DNA of 64,000 nucleotides from JAVVHE01 sp038238915 (GCA_038238915.1 JBBSFH010000015.1:1-64000), one strand, 5' to 3'. Shown: positions 24,705-33,546, counted from the first letter of the stretch. The notes: generated from the letters alone by a model not told the origin. Program-made: numbers and translations.

Positions 24705-26909
24705 CTACCGGCGTCCCCCCGAGCGCTTGCCGGCCTTCGCCTTCGCCTGATTCATTCCCCGCGTGGTCCGCGTCCCCGGCTTGCCGCCCATCGCGCGTCC
24801 CGCGATCTTCTGGATGGGTGTCATCGGGATGCCCAGATCGTCCTGCTCCAGCCGCCGGATTTCGTCCCGCAACCGGCCCGCCTCCTCGAACTCGAGATCG
24901 GCGGCTGCGGTGCGCATGCGTTCTTCCAAGTCTGCAATATAGGCGCGCAGATTGTGGCCGACGAGATTGGGCGCGTCCTCGTCGCCCGTGTCCACCACCA
25001 CACTGTCGCGGTTCGAGAGATGCGAGAGCACGTCCGAGATGTTGTTCTTGATGCTGGCGGGCGTGATGCCGTGGGCGGTGTTGTAGGCCATTTGGCGATC
25101 GCGCCGCCGCCCCGTCTCCGCCATCGCGCGTTCCATCGAGCCGGTGATGCGATCGGCGTACAGGATCACGCGCCCGTCCACATTGCGCGCCGCGCGGCCG
25201 ATCGTCTGCACGAGGCTCGTTTCGGAGCGCAGGAACCCCTCCTTGTCAGCATCAAGGATCGTCACCAGCCCGCATTCGGGGATATCGAGCCCCTCGCGCA
25301 ACAGGTTGATGCCCACGAGCACGTCATACACCCCCAGGCGCAGATCGCGGATCAGCTCGATGCGCTCCAGCGTCTCGACGTCGGAGTGCATGTAGCGCAC
25401 GCGAAGCCCCGCCTCGTGCATATATTCGGTCAGATCCTCGGCCATACGCTTGGTGAGCGTTGTCACCAGCGTGCGGTAGCCGAGCTTTGCGGTGAGGCGC
25501 GCCTCGTTGATGCAGTCCTCCACCTGCGCCTCGACCGGCCGGACTTCGACGGGCGGATCGATGAGGCCAGTAGGGCGGATCACCTGCTCGACAAAGACGC
25601 CGCCGGTCTTGCCGATCTCCCACGGGCCCGGCGTCGCGGAGACGAAGACGGTGGGCGGCCGCATCGCCTCCCACTCCTCGAACTTGAGGGGGCGGTTATC
25701 GATGCAGCTCGGCAGCCGGAAACCATATTCGGCGAGCGTGATCTTACGGCGGTGATCCCCTCGGCTCATGCCGCCGATCTGGGGCACGGTGACGTGGGAC
25801 TCGTCGACGAAGAGCAGTGCGTTATCGGGGAGGTATTCGAAGAGCGTGGGGGGTGGTTCGCCGGGGATGCGGCCGGTGAGGAAGCGGCTGTAGTTCTCGA
25901 TGCCCGCGCAGGAGCCAGTAGCAGCGATCATTTCCAGATCGAAATTGGTGCGTTGTTCGAGGCGCTGGGCTTCGATCAGCTTGCCCTCGGCGTTCAACTC
26001 CTTCAGCCGTTCTCCAAGTTCATGCTTGATCGCCTCGGACGCCTGCTTGAGCGTGGGGCCCGGCGTGACATAGTGGCTGTTCGCGTAGACCTTGATGTAA
26101 TCGAGTTTGGCTGAGACTGCGCCGGTCAGCGGATCGAATTCGGAGATCGATTCGATCTCGTCGCCGAAGAAACCGATGCGCCAGGCGCTGTCTTCATAGT
26201 GCGACGGAAAGACTTCGAGCGAATCGCCGCGCACGCGGAAACTTCCGCGCGCGAAGCCAGCATCGTTGCGCTTGTATTGCAGCGCGACCAGCTTGCGGAT
26301 GAGTTCGCGCGCATCGACCGTCTGGCCTTTTTTGAGCGAAAACGTCATAGCTGAATAGGTCTCGACCGAGCCGATGCCGTACAAGCACGAAACCGAAGCC
26401 ACGATGATCACATCGTCGCGTTCGAGTAGCGAGCGGGTCGCCGAGTGGCGCATCCGGTCGATCGCCTCGTTTACGGACGATTCCTTCTCGATATAGGTAT
26501 CGCTGCGGGGGACATAGGCTTCGGGCTGATAATAATCATAATAGCTGACGAAATATTCGACTGCGTTCTGCGGGAAGAAGCCCTTGAATTCGCCGTACAA
26601 CTGCGCCGCCAGGATCTTGTTCGGCGCCAGAACGAGGGCAGGGCGCTGCACCGCTTCGATCACCTTGGCGACCGTGAAGGTCTTGCCCGAACCGGTTACC
26701 CCCAGCAGCACCTGATCACGCTCGCCCGCTTGCGTTTGCGCGATCAGCTCGGCGATCGCACCCGGCTGGTCGCCGCTCGGCGTATATTCGGTTGCGAGCA
26801 CGAACGGCCGCCCGCCTTCGCTCTTGGCGGGGCGATCGGGGCGGTGGGGGATGAAGGGGCCGGCGGATTCGGGCTCGGCCAAGCCGGTGCGGATTTGGAT
26901 ATTCGCCAT
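24705..26909 (-). CDS. uvrB: Excinuclease ABC subunit B
   Basis: 734 aa from ATG 26909; an in-frame start at 26945 would add 12 residues with no support. It has Walker A LGVTGSGKTFTVAK, the beta-hairpin YYDYYQPEAYVPRSDTYIEKE, DEAD-like VDESHVT, helicase motifs V/VI (LLREGLDIPE, QTIGRAARN) and the C-terminal UVR domain LEERMRTAAADLEFEEAGRLRDEIRRLE, which contacts UvrC. UvrB verifies damage after UvrA loading in nucleotide excision repair. It has about 45 extra N-terminal residues and a basic C-terminal tail (KAKAGKRSGGRR). Confidence 0.97.
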   Translation of the reverse strand: MANIQIRTGLAEPESAGPFIPHRPDRPAKSEGGRPFVLATEYTPSGDQPGAIAELIAQTQAGERDQVLLGVTGSGKTFTVAKVIEAVQRPALVLAPNKILAAQLYGEFKGFFPQNAVEYFVSYYDYYQPEAYVPRSDTYIEKESSVNEAIDRMRHSATRSLLERDDVIIVASVSCLYGIGSVETYSAMTFSLKKGQTVDARELIRKLVALQYKRNDAGFARGSFRVRGDSLEVFPSHYEDSAWRIGFFGDEIESISEFDPLTGAVSAKLDYIKVYANSHYVTPGPTLKQASEAIKHELGERLKELNAEGKLIEAQRLEQRTNFDLEMIAATGSCAGIENYSRFLTGRIPGEPPPTLFEYLPDNALLFVDESHVTVPQIGGMSRGDHRRKITLAEYGFRLPSCIDNRPLKFEEWEAMRPPTVFVSATPGPWEIGKTGGVFVEQVIRPTGLIDPPVEVRPVEAQVEDCINEARLTAKLGYRTLVTTLTKRMAEDLTEYMHEAGLRVRYMHSDVETLERIELIRDLRLGVYDVLVGINLLREGLDIPECGLVTILDADKEGFLRSETSLVQTIGRAARNVDGRVILYADRITGSMERAMAETGRRRDRQMAYNTAHGITPASIKNNISDVLSHLSNRDSVVVDTGDEDAPNLVGHNLRAYIADLEERMRTAAADLEFEEAGRLRDEIRRLEQDDLGIPMTPIQKIAGRAMGGKPGTRTTRGMNQAKAKAGKRSGGRR

Positions 26910-26999
26910 CGGTATCGATATGGCGGCGGACGCGGCCGCCCGCAACGCGGGGGGTTGGCGCGGGCAGGCGCGGCGGTTATGGACCGTGACTTGCGCTAT

Positions 27000-27074
27000 T
27001 CCTCGGTAGCTCAGCGGTAGAGCATTCGACTGTTAATCGAATGGTCGTAGGTTCGAATCCTACCCGGGGAGCCA
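27000..27074 (+). tRNA. tRNA-Asn (anticodon GTT)
   Basis: A full cloverleaf is seen: acceptor TCCTCGG pairs with CCGGGGA (one G-T pair), a D arm with AGCTCAGCGGTAGAGC, an anticodon stem ATTCG/CGAAT around CTGTTAA with GTT at 27032-27034, and a T arm GTAGG-TTCGAATC-CTAC. The CCA end is encoded (27072-27074). Confidence 0.97.
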
Positions 27075-27159
27075 CGCTGGTGTCGTTCGATCGCCTTGGG
27101 GTTCGGTGCCAACAGCCGTAGCGCAAGGTGATCTCGCCGGTCTCCGCTTGCCCTTGCCG

Positions 27160-28332
27160 CTAACGCTCGCTCGAACCCGAAATGCGCGCGCGGATGCGTG
27201 CGGCGATTGCGGCTGCCCATGGCGCGGGATCGGACACGCGTGCGATCGTATCGACACGCGGCCAGCGCGCACATGCGGGTGGGAGCGCAAGCCCTGGCTG
27301 CGCTTCCGCCGAGCGCGCGTCGGCGATCGCGTCGCGCCAGATACGCGGCCGTGTCTGCACCGGCACCGGCACCGGCAAGCCCACAAGCGTGGCATATGCG
27401 GCATAGGCGATGTTCACGCCGTTCAGCGTGGCGACTTCCTCCTGGTAATCGGTGCGGCCGACGGTGGGTTCGACCATGACGAAGCGGCCGTCGCGCCGAT
27501 CGCGCTTATACTCGATGCTGGCGAGGCCGATGCAGCCGACCGCGTCGAAGAAGCGCGTGGTCAATGCGGCGAGTTCGGTGCCAATCTCGGGGGAAACCGG
27601 CGCGCAACTCGCGGTGCCGCCGACGGCAGGTGGCCATTGGCGCAGCTTGCGGCCGGAAAAATGGGCAATCGTTCGTCCGCTTTCGTCGCGGTGGACGAGC
27701 GTGAAATAAATGTCCGCGTCGGTCCCCTCGATCCATTCCTGGACGACAACCGAGGTGCCGTCCGCTCCGATCAGCGCATAGGTTTTGCACAGATCGTCGA
27801 AGCTCTCGAAGCGGTAGGCCTTCTTGTTTGTGCGTTCCCACGCTTCCGATTTTGCGGCGGGCTTGAGGACGACTGGGAACGTCAACGCGCTTGCGACTCC
27901 TAACTCGTGCGGGCCCGTGAGGCGCACGGTGCGCGGCACCGGGAAGCCGATCGCCTCGGCGCGCTCCTGCGTGCGCTCCTTGCTGATCAGCATCGCGGCG
28001 AGATCGGCGTCGGGCATCGTCTGGCGCAGGACGGCCGCGAGTTCGTCGCGGCGTTGCGCAACTGGCAGTACGGTCGCCTCCTGCGTCAGGATCAGAATCG
28101 GCCGATCGCCGAGCCTGCGCCCCAGCGCGGCGATCGCATCGACATAGGCCATGCTGCCGCGATCGTGCGGCACGCGGAGCTTGTGGCGCGCATACCGGCT
28201 GCTGAAGGCGGGCCCCTCGCTGCTGTCGATCACCGCGACGCGTACGCCCATCGCGCCAAGACTGCGCGTGACGCCGAGCCCATTGACCGCCGCGCCCGAG
28301 ACGATCGCCCAAGGCCGCACGGCTGTGCTCAT
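27160..28332 (-). CDS. ATP-grasp superfamily carboxylate-amine ligase
   Basis: 390 aa from ATG 28332. The N-terminal Rossmann-like region (VSGAAVNGLGVTRSLGAMGVRVAVIDS) is followed by the ATP-grasp core: FPVVLKPAAKSEAW with the ATP-binding Lys, VVVQEWIEGTDADIYFTLVH, and VEPTVGRTDYQEEVATLNGVN near the metal site. It resembles the predicted ATP-dependent carboligases of COG3919. Such enzymes join a carboxylate to an amine or thiol through an acyl phosphate. The substrate is unknown. Its start overlaps the stop of the upstream toroid gene by four bases, so they form a coupled two-gene unit. Confidence 0.82.
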   Translation of the reverse strand: MSTAVRPWAIVSGAAVNGLGVTRSLGAMGVRVAVIDSSEGPAFSSRYARHKLRVPHDRGSMAYVDAIAALGRRLGDRPILILTQEATVLPVAQRRDELAAVLRQTMPDADLAAMLISKERTQERAEAIGFPVPRTVRLTGPHELGVASALTFPVVLKPAAKSEAWERTNKKAYRFESFDDLCKTYALIGADGTSVVVQEWIEGTDADIYFTLVHRDESGRTIAHFSGRKLRQWPPAVGGTASCAPVSPEIGTELAALTTRFFDAVGCIGLASIEYKRDRRDGRFVMVEPTVGRTDYQEEVATLNGVNIAYAAYATLVGLPVPVPVQTRPRIWRDAIADARSAEAQPGLALPPACARWPRVDTIARVSDPAPWAAAIAARIRARISGSSER

Positions 28333-29501
28333 GCGGCGGCGGTAGCCATGCAGGCGAGTTCGGCGCGCTGCGCGTCGATCATGAACTTGGCCGCCCAGTT
28401 CAGATACTGCCAGCGGCCGTATTCGCCATCGATCGGATGGCTGCCCTTGACGCCGCCACGCCGATCTTCGGTGCCATCGATCAGGATCGTGCGGCGGACA
28501 TAGCTATTGAGGCGGCGCGCCGGCTGCACAAGTTCGGGTGCATGAGGCGCGAGCAGGAAGAGGCTGTGCGCGATCTGGACGCTGCCGGTCAGGCACACCC
28601 ACGGCACCGCCGCGCGCCACTGCGCATCGAGCCGACCCGCGAGACGACCATCGGGCTCGACGATCGGAGCGATCGCACGCGCGGTGCGCAGCGCGGCATC
28701 GCGGTGTACCGGATCGCCCGAAAGCAGCCACGCCTCGACCACCCCGCGCAGCACATAGCCGATCGTGTGCGTGAGCGGGGCCGGCGGGTTGGTAAGATCG
28801 TTGGATGCGAACCAGGCATTGGCCTGCTGCTTGCCGAGTGCCCAGGTAACCTGACGGTAGCCCGCATCGGCGAAGCCTTCGCCCGGCGCGACGCGCTCGG
28901 CTTCGAACAGGCCCCAGCTTACGTGCGTTTCATAGGCTTTTTCGCCCGGTTGCGCGAACGGCGTGGGGTATTTGCGCCAGCAGCCATCGGCATCGAGGCT
29001 ATCGCGCAGCCATGCGGCGGCGCGCCGCATCGGCTGTAGATAGCGTTCGCGGTCGAGGTGCATCACTCCCGCCGCGAGACCGAGCAGGATTTGCCCCGTG
29101 TTGAACGTCACGGGCACTTTGGGCGTCTGATCGATGCGACCGCCCTGGAAGCCGCCATCCGGAAACTGGATCGAAACCAGCCATTCGAGACATGCGCGCG
29201 CGCGCATTTCGAAGTCCGCGCGGCCGTCCTCGCGTGCGGCGTCGATCATTGTGGGGACGATGTAGCCCGACGTCTCGGGATAGCTGGCCGACCAGCCGCG
29301 CGTGACATCGTAGTCGCGGGCGAAGCCGCCATCGTGGCTCGCGCTATGGTCCTGCGCCCTGCCGAGCCATGCCAGGCCCGCCGCGATCGCGGCTTCGGGG
29401 CCGGGATCCGCAGCCAGTGGCCCCCGATCGGCAATGCGCGCGTGGCGGGCGGCGGCTGGAAGTTCGAGATCGGCCTTCACGCGGCGGAGGAGCGATAGCA
29501 C
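28329..29501 (-). CDS. Alpha/alpha-toroid protein (terpene cyclase/prenyltransferase-like fold)
   Basis: About 390 aa; the start is uncertain because no ATG fits. GTG 29501 is chosen, with GTG 29480 and TTG 29516 as alternatives, and the frame stays open to 30092 opposite rnd. Repeated blocks such as CLEWLVSIQFPDGGFQGG, LRDSLDADGCWRKY and AAVPWVCLTGSVQIAHSLF have the QxxDGxW/F pattern of alpha-toroid proteins (squalene-cyclase and prenyltransferase-beta-like). The DxDD cyclase motif is not evident, so catalysis is unproven. It precedes and overlaps the ATP-grasp gene. Confidence 0.7.
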   Translation of the reverse strand: MLSLLRRVKADLELPAAARHARIADRGPLAADPGPEAAIAAGLAWLGRAQDHSASHDGGFARDYDVTRGWSASYPETSGYIVPTMIDAAREDGRADFEMRARACLEWLVSIQFPDGGFQGGRIDQTPKVPVTFNTGQILLGLAAGVMHLDRERYLQPMRRAAAWLRDSLDADGCWRKYPTPFAQPGEKAYETHVSWGLFEAERVAPGEGFADAGYRQVTWALGKQQANAWFASNDLTNPPAPLTHTIGYVLRGVVEAWLLSGDPVHRDAALRTARAIAPIVEPDGRLAGRLDAQWRAAVPWVCLTGSVQIAHSLFLLAPHAPELVQPARRLNSYVRRTILIDGTEDRRGGVKGSHPIDGEYGRWQYLNWAAKFMIDAQRAELACMATAAA

Positions 29502-29609
29502 CGGTGAAGTCCCCAAGGCGATTGTGCGCTGGCGGCGCTTCGCACACGGCTGCGCGGGCGACAAGCCGGGGCTTTGCCCGAAGGCGGCGCGCGGCCTAGG
29601 GTGGCGGCA

Positions 29610-30773
29610 ATGATCATTCATCCGCTGGTCACGACGACCGCCACGCTTGCCGACCTTTGCCGACGCTGGGCCACCGCGCCCTATGTTGCGGTCGACACCG
29701 AGTTCATGCGCGAAAACACGTTCTGGCCCGATCTGTGCCTCGTACAGGTCGCGTCGGCGGACGAAGCGGCGTGTATCGATCCCAAGGCGGCGGGGCTGGA
29801 CCTTGGGCCGCTGCTCGATCTGATGGTCGACGAACCCGATGTGCTCAAGGTCTTCCACGCGGGCGGGCAGGATCTCGAGATTGTCTATAACCTCACCGGC
29901 AAGACGCCCTTCCCGCTGTTCGATACGCAGATCGCCGCGATGGCTCTGGGGATGGGAGAGCAGATCGGCTACACCGGCCTCGTCGAGACCATGCTCGGCG
30001 TGACGATCGACAAGGGCGCGCGCTTTACCGACTGGGCGCGGCGGCCGCTCGATACGCGCCAGCTCGATTATGCGGTTGGCGATGTGACACATCTGGTGAC
30101 ACTGTTCCCCAAGATGCTCGAGCGACTGCGCAAGAACGGGCGCGGCGGTTGGCTCGACGCCGAGATGGAACGGCTTGGCGATCCCGCGACCTACGCGAAC
30201 GATCCCGATCAGGCGTGGCAGCGGGTGAAGGCTCCATCACGCAATCCGACCGTGCTCGGGCGGCTGCGCGCGCTCGCGAGGTGGCGCGAACTGGAGGCGC
30301 AGGACAAGGATGTCCCGCGCGGGCGTATCGCCAAGGACGAAACGCTCGCCGATATCGCCGCGCACCCGCCGCGCGCGCAGGCGGAGCTGGCAAGGGTGCG
30401 CGGACTTTCGGCGACATGGGCGGCAAACGACATCGGCAGGCGGCTGATGGCGGCGATCGCCAGCGCGCGACCGTTCACCGAGGACGAGTTGCCCGCGCGT
30501 GATCGGCCGAGGGCGGGCCTGTCGACAGATGCGGCGCTGGTGGCCGATCTGCTGAAGCTGATGCTGAAGGTGCGCGCGAAGGAGGCCGGGGTCGCGCCCA
30601 AATTATTGGCGCGCGGCGAGGATCTGGAGGCACTTGCGGCGGGCGCGCGCGAGGGACTGGCGGTGCTCGAAGGGTGGCGCTTCGAAGCGTTCGGGCGCGA
30701 CGCGCTCGAGCTCGTGGAGGGGCGCGTGGGGTTCACGGTGAAGGACGGGCGGATGGTGATGGGGGCGATCTAG
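29610..30773 (+). CDS. rnd: Ribonuclease D
   Basis: 387 aa from ATG 29610; the frame is open 12 codons further but these are not family-like. The DEDD exonuclease domain shows VAVDTEFMRENTFWPDLCLVQ (first acidic pair), KVFHAGGQDLEIV and LDYAVGDVTHLVTLF (the Tyr-x3-Asp motif). An HRDC domain follows, RLRALARWRELEAQDKDVPRGRIAKDETL. RNase D trims the 3' ends of tRNA precursors and other structured RNAs. It is convergent with ccmA; a GC hairpin lies between the two stops. Confidence 0.96.
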   Translation: MIIHPLVTTTATLADLCRRWATAPYVAVDTEFMRENTFWPDLCLVQVASADEAACIDPKAAGLDLGPLLDLMVDEPDVLKVFHAGGQDLEIVYNLTGKTPFPLFDTQIAAMALGMGEQIGYTGLVETMLGVTIDKGARFTDWARRPLDTRQLDYAVGDVTHLVTLFPKMLERLRKNGRGGWLDAEMERLGDPATYANDPDQAWQRVKAPSRNPTVLGRLRALARWRELEAQDKDVPRGRIAKDETLADIAAHPPRAQAELARVRGLSATWAANDIGRRLMAAIASARPFTEDELPARDRPRAGLSTDAALVADLLKLMLKVRAKEAGVAPKLLARGEDLEALAAGAREGLAVLEGWRFEAFGRDALELVEGRVGFTVKDGRMVMGAI

Positions 30774-30785
30774 CCCGGACGTTCG

Positions 30786-30809
30786 CAGGCGCACGCGACG
30801 CTGCGCCTG
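30786..30809. terminator. Possible bidirectional hairpin between rnd and ccmA
   Basis: CAGGCGCA (30786-30793) pairs with TGCGCCTG (30802-30809) around eight bases. It sits between two convergent stop codons. There is no T run on either strand, so termination is only suggested. Confidence 0.35.
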
Positions 30810-31385
30810 TTACGCGCCCATCTGCAGGCGCGCGGCGTCGGGCAGGAGGAGCGCGGAATGGGCGGCCACCATCACCGCCCCTCCGCGCGCGCGGTGCGCC
30901 GCGATCGCGGCTTCGAGCTGGGTGACCGAGCGTGCATCGAGCCCAGCCTCGGGCTCGTCAAGCAGCCACACCGTGGCCGCGCCCGCCGCAACGCGCGCGA
31001 GCGCGGCGCGGCGGCGCTGGCCGTGGCTGAGCACCGCGACTGGAAAGTCCAGCAACGGCGTCAGATCGAACGCGTCCGCCGCCGCCGCGCGCGCGGCCTC
31101 CGACGCGCCATCCAGCTTCGCCCAGAAGGCGAGTTCGCGGCGCAAGGTGCCGCCGGTCTTGAGGGCGTTGTCGTGCCCCAGCCAGGCGAGCCTGCCGATG
31201 CGCCGCACAGCGCCCGCCACAGGATCGAGCAGACCCGCGAGTACGCGCAGCAGCGTTGACTTGCCCGATCCGTTTGGGCCGGTCACCAGTACGGAGTCGC
31301 CGACCGCGAGCGACAGGCCCAGCCCCTCGAATACCAGCCGACCGCCGCGCTCGGCGGCGAGGCCCTCGGCCGCCAGCAGGCTCAG
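30810..31385 (-). CDS. ccmA: Heme exporter ATP-binding protein CcmA, with CTG start
   Basis: 191 aa if translation starts at CTG 31385. No ATG, GTG or TTG exists in the frame near the family N-terminus; the first one upstream (31547) lies deep inside the GDSL gene. CTG 31385 shares the bases CTGA with the TGA of that gene, like an ATGA coupling. The ABC domain is clear: VTGPNGSGKSTLLR (Walker A), LSHGQRRRAALARVAAGA (signature), VWLLDEPEAGLD (Walker B). CcmA drives the CcmABCD system in cytochrome c maturation. No ccmB follows, since convergent rnd does, so ccmA is separated from its partner here. Confidence 0.8.
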   Translation of the reverse strand: MSLLAAEGLAAERGGRLVFEGLGLSLAVGDSVLVTGPNGSGKSTLLRVLAGLLDPVAGAVRRIGRLAWLGHDNALKTGGTLRRELAFWAKLDGASEAARAAAADAFDLTPLLDFPVAVLSHGQRRRAALARVAAGAATVWLLDEPEAGLDARSVTQLEAAIAAHRARGGAVMVAAHSALLLPDAARLQMGA

Positions 31386-32380
31386 CCGCGCGCCCGACGG
31401 CGCAGCGCGAGCGAGGCGACGCCGAGGCCGAACAGCGCGAACACGGCGGGCTCGGGCACGCCGAGCGCATCGAGTGTTTCCTCGGCAAGCGCCTGGTGGA
31501 GCGCCGACGTCGGGTGAATCGCGTCCGCGAACGCATAGCCACTGCACGACGGCAGCGCCGAGGGCACCGCGAAGCAGGGCGTGGTGTAGTCGAGCGTGGA
31601 GGGCAGCCCGAACTTGGCCGGATCGGCGCGCAGCGCGTCGCCGAAAGCCAATGTATCGACGAAGGTAAAGGTTACGCCGGCTGCGAGTGTGTAGGTGCCC
31701 GTGGCGGCCAGACCTGGGATTGCAGAAGCGAGCGCGGCATCGAAGGCAACGCTCGCATTGCGCGCGGCGACAGCAGCCCCGACCGACGAAAACACGGGCT
31801 CGGAACCGAGATCGCCGACGTTGTAAAGCAGCACGTGGTGGGCCCCGCCCAAGTACAGATTCCCCGCGAGGCCAAGGATATTGCTGATCGCGTCTGCCGT
31901 GCTCGGCGCGTCGGCGGTCATCTGGATTTGCGCGCGCACGTCGTTGCTGCCGAAGTTGATCACATAGAGCGCGTTCGGATCGAGCGGCAGCGAGCCGGGC
32001 TGTGAAGCGAAGATGCCGACCTGCGCGGGCAGATCGAGGCTAGGGTCAGCATTGGTGACCGCGCGCGCGCCGCCGACCGCATAGTTGGTGCCATGTGGCC
32101 CCGGCAGGCCGAACAGCGCGGGGGCGACCGGATAGCTGGGGCCGCCGACAAGTGCCTGGTGCAGATAATCGATATACTCCGGCCCGTTCGAGAAGCGACC
32201 ATTGTAATAGCCCACCGATGCCGGCGTGGGATCGCCGAGGCCCAGGGCGAGCGCGCCGATGTGCGCGTTGCCGGTATCGGACAGGCTGTCCCCGAAGACG
32301 ACAAGCTGGCTGAAGACCTTGGCCGAAGCGGGTGCCGCCGTGAGGAGGGCGACGGTGGCAAGCGCGATCGCGTGTTTCAT
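31382..32380 (-). CDS. PEP-CTERM GDSL-family (SGNH) hydrolase
   Basis: 332 aa from ATG 32380 with GGGGGAAA upstream; the longer frame to 32632 has no support. A signal peptide (about 1-20, ending ASAK) leads to SGNH block I LVVFGDSLSDTGN (nucleophile Ser), a Gly-containing block TNYAVGGARAV, the Asn block VINFGSNDVRA and the C-terminal DAIHPTSALHQ with the catalytic Asp and His. The C-terminus has VPEPAVFALFGLGVASLAL then RRRARG, an exosortase signal. It should act at the cell surface as an esterase or lipase. It lies 44 bases after its paralogue and overlaps ccmA. Confidence 0.88.
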   Translation of the reverse strand: MKHAIALATVALLTAAPASAKVFSQLVVFGDSLSDTGNAHIGALALGLGDPTPASVGYYNGRFSNGPEYIDYLHQALVGGPSYPVAPALFGLPGPHGTNYAVGGARAVTNADPSLDLPAQVGIFASQPGSLPLDPNALYVINFGSNDVRAQIQMTADAPSTADAISNILGLAGNLYLGGAHHVLLYNVGDLGSEPVFSSVGAAVAARNASVAFDAALASAIPGLAATGTYTLAAGVTFTFVDTLAFGDALRADPAKFGLPSTLDYTTPCFAVPSALPSCSGYAFADAIHPTSALHQALAEETLDALGVPEPAVFALFGLGVASLALRRRARG

Positions 32381-32424
32381 GACGGTTTCCCCCTTGGTGC
32401 ATCCGCTTCGTATGTGGCCGAGGA

Positions 32425-33390
32425 TTACCCTAATCTGGGGCGGACCGCAACGATCCGCCGACGCCCGCGCGCCAGCGCCAGCGCGCCCAGCCCGAATAGC
32501 GCCAGCGTTCCGGGCTCGGGCACGGTGCTCAACAGCCCGCGGCCAAAGACCGCATAGACCGCGTCGGTCGGGTGGACCGCGTCGAAATATTGATAGCCGG
32601 TGCAGGCGGGCGCCGCCCCGGCATAGATGCAAGGCAGCGTGCTGTTGAGACCCGGGAGACCGAAGCTCGCGGGATCGGCACCGAGCCGCTTGCCGAGCGC
32701 ATAGGCGTTGAACTGACGCACATCGGTGCCAACGGGGAGCAACAGCCCGGCGAGTGCCGAAGTGAGCGCGTGGTCGATGGCCAGCGACGCAGCATCCCCC
32801 TGCGACTGGAGGCCAAACGCGCTCAGATACGGAGTGGCGCCCACATCCACGACATTATCGACCAGCAAGTGGCGCGCGCCCAGTCCCACGAGCGCCTGGA
32901 CGGTCGCCGCGATCGCGGCAGCGCTGTCGGCTGCGCTCGGCGCGCCTGCAACGCTGCGCGCGACCGCGAAGGCATCGTTGCCACCCGCGTTGATGAAGTA
33001 GAGTGCATCGGGATCGGCGTGGCCACCAGTGAACGCGGCAAAATAGCCGGTCTGGGCCGCGAGATCGGGAATCAAATCCGCATTGGTCGCGGCGAGCGCG
33101 CCGCCGAACGCGAAATCGGTGCCGCCGCGCAGGACGCCGTTGGTGACGTGCCCGAGCAGGCCGAGGCTGAGATAATCGGCGGCGTTGTTCCCGTTGGAGA
33201 AGCGGCCGTCATGATAGCCCACCGTGGCGGGCGTGGGATCGGCGAGGCCCGCGCTGAGCGCGAGCGCCTGGACGTTGCCCGAATCCACGAGGCTGTCACC
33301 GAAGGTGTATAGCGCGGAGTAACTGGTGGCGTGCGCGACCGGGGCGGCGAGCGCGAGTGTGACGGCAGCTAGGGCTGCGATACGCGGCAT
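32425..33390 (-). CDS. PEP-CTERM GDSL-family (SGNH) hydrolase, paralogue
   Basis: 321 aa from ATG 33390 with GGGAG seven bases upstream. The layout matches the next gene: signal peptide (about 1-22), LYTFGDSLVDSGN, FAFGGALAATNADL, FINAGGNDAFAV, DAVHPTDAVYAVF and the sorting signal VPEPGTLALFGLGALALARGRRR. All SGNH blocks are kept, so the enzyme is likely active. The two genes arose by tandem duplication and share the phrase DPTPAxVGYxxGRFSNG. It is the first gene of the GDSL-GDSL-ccmA run and starts 83 bases after tRNA-Gln. Confidence 0.88.
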   Translation of the reverse strand: MPRIAALAAVTLALAAPVAHATSYSALYTFGDSLVDSGNVQALALSAGLADPTPATVGYHDGRFSNGNNAADYLSLGLLGHVTNGVLRGGTDFAFGGALAATNADLIPDLAAQTGYFAAFTGGHADPDALYFINAGGNDAFAVARSVAGAPSAADSAAAIAATVQALVGLGARHLLVDNVVDVGATPYLSAFGLQSQGDAASLAIDHALTSALAGLLLPVGTDVRQFNAYALGKRLGADPASFGLPGLNSTLPCIYAGAAPACTGYQYFDAVHPTDAVYAVFGRGLLSTVPEPGTLALFGLGALALARGRRRIVAVRPRLG

Positions 33391-33472
33391 AAACAATCTC
33401 CCAGGAGTTCTTTATTTTTTGAGCCGAGGAGGTGTCGGCCGCTCGCACGCGCTTGGCAAGAGGCAATCGGAC

Positions 33473-33546
33473 TGGATGCCCCGCGTGGACTCGAACCACG
33501 ATTGGCGGAGTCAGAATCCGCTGTCTTACCATTAGACGACAGGGCA
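33473..33546 (-). tRNA. tRNA-Gln (anticodon CTG)
   Basis: On the minus strand the acceptor TGCCCTG pairs with CGGGGCA, the D arm is GTCTAATGGTAAGAC, the anticodon stem GCGGA/TCCGC encloses TTCTGAC with CTG (33512-33514), and the T arm is CGTGG-TTCGAGT-CCACG. The CCA end is encoded (33473-33475). Confidence 0.95.

Noticed and set aside
27000..27074. tRNA-Asn as the attachment site of an integrated element
   Set aside because: No integrase and no direct repeat of the tRNA 3' end was noticed nearby, and the flanking genes are ordinary.
29505..30092. Upstream extension of the toroid gene antisense to rnd
   Set aside because: The extra 200 codons lie opposite the conserved rnd domain and have no family signal. 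The start was placed near 29501 instead.
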